Shown in pieces: positions 61,033 through 64,000 of a DNA stretch of 64,000 nt. The position numbers and the translations under genes were made by a program. Source of the DNA: Armatimonadota bacterium (GTDB taxonomy: Bacteria > Armatimonadota > UBA5829); NCBI GenBank assembly GCA_039679645.1, contig JBDKUO010000061.1, positions 1-64,000 of the forward strand. The letters are read 5' to 3'. The stretch's first letter is position 1. Each line of letters begins with the position of its first letter. The notes beneath the pieces are model-generated. The model was not told the DNA's origin and searched no databases. It saw nothing but the letters and a program-made list of their open reading frames with translations.

Positions 61033-62496
61033 TTAGGCTCCCGGGTTCTCAAGTCCCGGTTTTTCGCCAAAGCGCTCTAGGTTCTTGATTGCTTCCTCAT
61101 TCTTCGGATCGATCCTAAGGGCTTTTCGATACTGCTCCTTGGCCTGGTCTACCTGGCCCTTCTTCTCAAGCTCCACGCCCAGATTGTTATAGGCAGGCGA
61201 GAACTTTGGAGAGAGGCTGATCGCCTTTTTATATTGCTCGATTGCCTCATCCGATTTGTTCATTTTCGCCAGAGTTGAGCCTATGCCGAAGTATGCGCTG
61301 CCTGACTTCGGATCGATTTTGGCTGCCGTCTCATACGCTTCCAATGCCTTCTCGTTATTGCCTTCCGTGAGGTAGATGTATCCGAGATTTAACGCAGCGC
61401 CGGCATTGTTTGGGTCTGCCGCAAGCAGGCCCTCCCATGCTTTTGCCGCTTCGGTGTTCTTGTTCAAAGTGGTATAGGCTGTGGCCAGGTTCTGCCATGC
61501 AGGCGCGAACTTGGGATTTTTGCCCGTCGCTTCCGACATCTTCGCGATCCCTTCATCAACTTTGCCTGCCTTGAACAATGCCCATCCGAAATAGGCTATT
61601 GTCTCGACATCATCGGGATTTGCCTTAGCTGCTTTCCTGAATGCTTCCGTGGAACCTAAGAAACTGTTTTTCTTCAAATAGAGCACGCCAAGGTTATACT
61701 GAGGAATAAATTCATCCGGCTTGATCTTGGCGGCGGCTTCATATTGCGCCAGAGCTTTCTCATCCTCACCCTGCGCGGCAAGAATACCTGCAAGTCCAGT
61801 GCGTGCCGTATAGTTCTGTGGGTCGGCTGCGCTTGCTTTCTCAAAAGCTGACTGTGCGTCCCGTATGTTCTTCTTGTCGTTTAACGCTATGCCCAGATTG
61901 ATCCAGAAGTCAGCATTCTGCGGCGCAAGACCGGTTGCTTTTCGCAGTTCGGCAATTCCCTGGTCTGCTTTACCCATTTCTCCAAGCGCAAGGCCGAGAT
62001 TGTTGTGAATATTCGCATCATTAGGGCTGAGCGCGGCCGCTTTATTGAACTCACCGACAGCGGCCTGGGCATCTTGTAACTTAAGATATGAGTTTCCGAG
62101 CCAGTAATAAGCCTCTGCCCAGTCTTTGCGCTGCTTTATGGCTTCCTGGAATTCCGATGCAGCGGCTTTGGCGTCGCCTGTCTGTAGATAGGCTATCCCG
62201 AGGTTAAATCGCAGGTCCGAACCGTCCGAGTTGAGCGCGCGCGCTTCTTTCAGCGCTGCCAGCGCATCGCTATATTTCTGCTGCGATAAAAGCATAAAGC
62301 CCAGCCAGCGCCTGCAGGTGGCGTCCTTGGGATCGGATTTCGCGGTCTGGGTAAGAGAAGCAATCGCTTCATCGGTCTTGCCCTGTTTGTAGAGTCTTAC
62401 TCCATCTTCGGTGTTTGCGATTGTCGCTATCGGCACTAACAACGCGACCAGCATGATGGGAAGAATATTACGCATTAGGAGGCAGAATCTATTCAT
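61033..62496 (-). CDS. Secreted tetratricopeptide-repeat protein
   Basis: 487 residues from ATG 62496 (GGAG upstream). N-terminal signal sequence (MRNILPIMLVALLVPIATIA after a short N-region), then about eleven or twelve TPR units of 34 residues, for example AAKSDPKDATCRRWLGFMLLSQQKYSDALAAL-type units with conserved Trp/Leu/Ala, Gly, Tyr, Ala and Pro positions (DAVQ-like helices, EAYYWLGNSYLKLQD, IHNNLGLALGEMGK, PAYNNLGVELEKKG). A protein-protein scaffold likely in the envelope. The partner is unknown. Confidence 0.85.
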   Translation of the reverse strand: MNRFCLLMRNILPIMLVALLVPIATIANTEDGVRLYKQGKTDEAIASLTQTAKSDPKDATCRRWLGFMLLSQQKYSDALAALKEARALNSDGSDLRFNLGIAYLQTGDAKAAASEFQEAIKQRKDWAEAYYWLGNSYLKLQDAQAAVGEFNKAAALSPNDANIHNNLGLALGEMGKADQGIAELRKATGLAPQNADFWINLGIALNDKKNIRDAQSAFEKASAADPQNYTARTGLAGILAAQGEDEKALAQYEAAAKIKPDEFIPQYNLGVLYLKKNSFLGSTEAFRKAAKANPDDVETIAYFGWALFKAGKVDEGIAKMSEATGKNPKFAPAWQNLATAYTTLNKNTEAAKAWEGLLAADPNNAGAALNLGYIYLTEGNNEKALEAYETAAKIDPKSGSAYFGIGSTLAKMNKSDEAIEQYKKAISLSPKFSPAYNNLGVELEKKGQVDQAKEQYRKALRIDPKNEEAIKNLERFGEKPGLENPGA

Positions 62497-62638
62497 CTTA
62501 TACAGCTCCGTCAGGTGTTGATCGTGCGGTAGAGCTCGCACCGTCCATATTATACCAGCGCCCAATGTTCAAAACAAGTTCGCAAGCTCTTGCAATATTG
62601 TTATTTTCAGAGGTAACATAAAACATTCGGAGGACTGT

Positions 62639-63148
62639 ATGAGAATAATCGATCTTACGCATTCGATCACTCGCAAAAATGCGCCGCAGGATGTAATACC
62701 CGTGGTTGTCAGGTCTGCCGATCCGATCAGTCGTGTGGCTTTGGATGATCTGGTTACGCTTGCAACCGTAGTCGATCTGACCGAGCGCGCCGATGAGGCT
62801 GAGGTATCGCTTTGTGACATATCGAAAACGGGCGTAGCCGATATCAGGGGCTGCATACTTCGTACGGACTGGTGCGATCATTATCTTTCGGGGCTGCGCG
62901 TCCAATCGCCGATATTGACAATTGATGCCGCTTCATATCTGCTGCAGGGTGGCGTGCGCACCATAGCAGCGGACTTCCCAATCACAGCGGATGCAGCGGA
63001 CCTGCTTCTGCACAATAACTGCATTATCATCCACTGCCTGAGCAACATATCCGAGCTTGGAAAGTCGATAGTACGTTTGGTGGCGCTTCCGCTCAAGATT
63101 GAGGATGCATACAGCGCCGAGGCACGCGTTATCGCAATGGAAGAATAA
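62639..63148 (+). CDS. Cyclase-family-like protein lacking the metal-binding motif
   Basis: 169 residues. Start MRIIDLTHSITRKNAPQDVIP resembles the cyclase/kynurenine formamidase family (I-D-L-T-H), and DISKTGVADIRGCILRTDW, HYLSGLRVQSPILTIDAA-like (GLRVQSPILTIDAASYLL), GVRTIAADFPI also fit. However, the usual H-x-G-T-H-x-D-x-P metal-binding block is absent (SADPISRVALDDLVTL in its place), and the protein is shorter than the normal 200-plus residues. It is possibly an inactive or specialised relative. Confidence 0.6.
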   Translation: MRIIDLTHSITRKNAPQDVIPVVVRSADPISRVALDDLVTLATVVDLTERADEAEVSLCDISKTGVADIRGCILRTDWCDHYLSGLRVQSPILTIDAASYLLQGGVRTIAADFPITADAADLLLHNNCIIIHCLSNISELGKSIVRLVALPLKIEDAYSAEARVIAMEE

Positions 63149-63260
63149 CCAATTATCCGGTCTATTAAAAAAGCATATTGACATTGTTATATGCAAAATA
63201 TATGATAAAATTGTCGCTTGGCTGCTTGCCAAATTTATGTAGAGTGGGAGAGAATTGACT

Positions 63261-64000
63261 ATGTTCAGGAAATGCGGTTTGCTCATTGTTATTTTGTGTA
63301 TGTGCGCTTGTTTCGCCGGCTGCGGCGGGGGTGGCGGCAATAGTAGTTCCCCTACACCTGTGGCTACAGGAACAGTGAAAGGTTGTGTTTATGCTCCGAA
63401 TGGCGAGACCACGGTCGAAGGTGCAGTCGTCTATGTGCCTGGCACAAGTGGCGCGAAGAGTCGAGGTGCAGCAACTCCGGAGCCTGCTATTGTATCTACC
63501 ACAAGTGGTGCGGATGGTTCGTTTACGCTTACGGGCGTGCCCGCCGGAAGTCAGACGCTGAAGATTGCAAAAGGAAGCTGGATAAAGGCATTCAATATCA
63601 ATGTAGCGGCTGACAAAGAGACCATGGCTCCATCTGCTGATACTACGCTGCCTATTGATGATTCGGGTGACTCGAAGGTTCTCAAAATGGCGGTTATAAC
63701 AGGTAACTGGGATCGTATGCAGGATGTTCTTGCTAAGTTGGGTATGGGAGAACTGGATACTGCTACGAATCAATTGAAACTGGGAACGGAAAAGTTTGAT
63801 TTATATGATGGTGATGAATCACTCAGCGGAAAAACGGGTCCCGATGGCGCATATAAAACAGCCATCGAACTGCTCAATAATCCGGCAGAGATGGCAAAGT
63901 ACGATGTTATTTTTATTAATTGCGGCGCTTGGGTGAATGACGATTTTTCCAGTGGATCGACGATCAGCAATAACGTCAAAAGCTATGTGAGTAACGGCGG
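63261..64000 (+). CDS. Lipoprotein with carboxypeptidase-regulatory-like domain (truncated by window end)
   Basis: At least 246 residues, no stop before the window end. GGGAGAG precedes the ATG. Signal peptide with lipobox C-F-A-G-C21, then a glycine/serine-rich linker. About residues 40-105 form a carboxypeptidase-regulatory-like Ig domain (GTVKGCVYAPNGETTVEGAVVYVPG ... TTSGADGSFTLTGVPAG). Then ILK-type text KMAVITGNWDRMQDVLAKLGMG, EKFDLYDGDE, KYDVIFINCGAW resembles a GATase-like or glycoside-hydrolase-linked beta-alpha domain. A surface lipoprotein; whole function cannot be judged from the fragment. Confidence 0.75.
   Translation, partial: MFRKCGLLIVILCMCACFAGCGGGGGNSSSPTPVATGTVKGCVYAPNGETTVEGAVVYVPGTSGAKSRGAATPEPAIVSTTSGADGSFTLTGVPAGSQTLKIAKGSWIKAFNINVAADKETMAPSADTTLPIDDSGDSKVLKMAVITGNWDRMQDVLAKLGMGELDTATNQLKLGTEKFDLYDGDESLSGKTGPDGAYKTAIELLNNPAEMAKYDVIFINCGAWVNDDFSSGSTISNNVKSYVSNG

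Overview
The window looks like a chromosomal segment of a Gram-negative-type, probably Armatimonadota (or a related poorly cultured lineage such as a PVC-like or Hydrogenedentes-like group), bacterium. The reasons are indirect: pseudopilin-like H-X9-DG proteins, large multi-domain secreted glycosidases, PQQ/discoidin proteins and a DUF4838 protein, next to a SteA/SteB-type pair, an archaeal-type IMP cyclohydrolase and a fused siroheme decarboxylase. The phylum is inferred from memory of such families, not from a phylogeny.

Layout. 1-140: 3' end of a 5S rRNA gene and its terminator. 208-29763: an accessory polysaccharide region. It holds a secreted SGNH-like protein, a pseudopilin, five tandem GH42-like secreted glycosidases in one coupled operon, an oppositely oriented cytosolic glycosidase-like protein, a sixth GH42-like paralogue with its own promoter, two more pseudopilins, an 1178-residue PQQ/discoidin protein, and two duplicated Asp-box (sialidase-like) proteins. 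The likely logic is recognition and stepwise breakdown of beta-linked galactosides or similar glycans outside the cytoplasm, with surface pseudopilins and adhesive proteins; this is inference. 29836-42437: mixed housekeeping and membrane genes (zinc ribbon, siroheme decarboxylase fusion, PurO, LysR regulator, PurA, HAD, SBF-type transporter, DeoB, XerD, GT39, DUF5317, DUF4838). 42819-49845: gmk-coaBC-metK-priA, then a P-loop kinase and CorA. 50012-50088: a tRNA with CAT anticodon and an HNH gene. 50903-60785: a long leftward set nadK - zinc ribbon - recN - steA - steB - GT2 - pseudo-rhomboid - MraY-like - ferredoxin - 2-oxoacid:ferredoxin oxidoreductase alpha, beta and gamma. 61033-64000: a TPR protein, a degenerate cyclase-family protein and the start of a lipoprotein.

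Two things stand out beyond the gene list. First, the three pseudopilin genes and the sixth glycosidase share a precise promoter architecture (TTGACA, 17 bp, CATAAT), and at least two of the pseudopilin leaders share an extra sequence block, so the accessory region looks like one regulon. Second, the region is littered with short interspersed repeats of at least six types. Two of them sit in frame inside protein linkers (the siroheme decarboxylase fusion and PriA).
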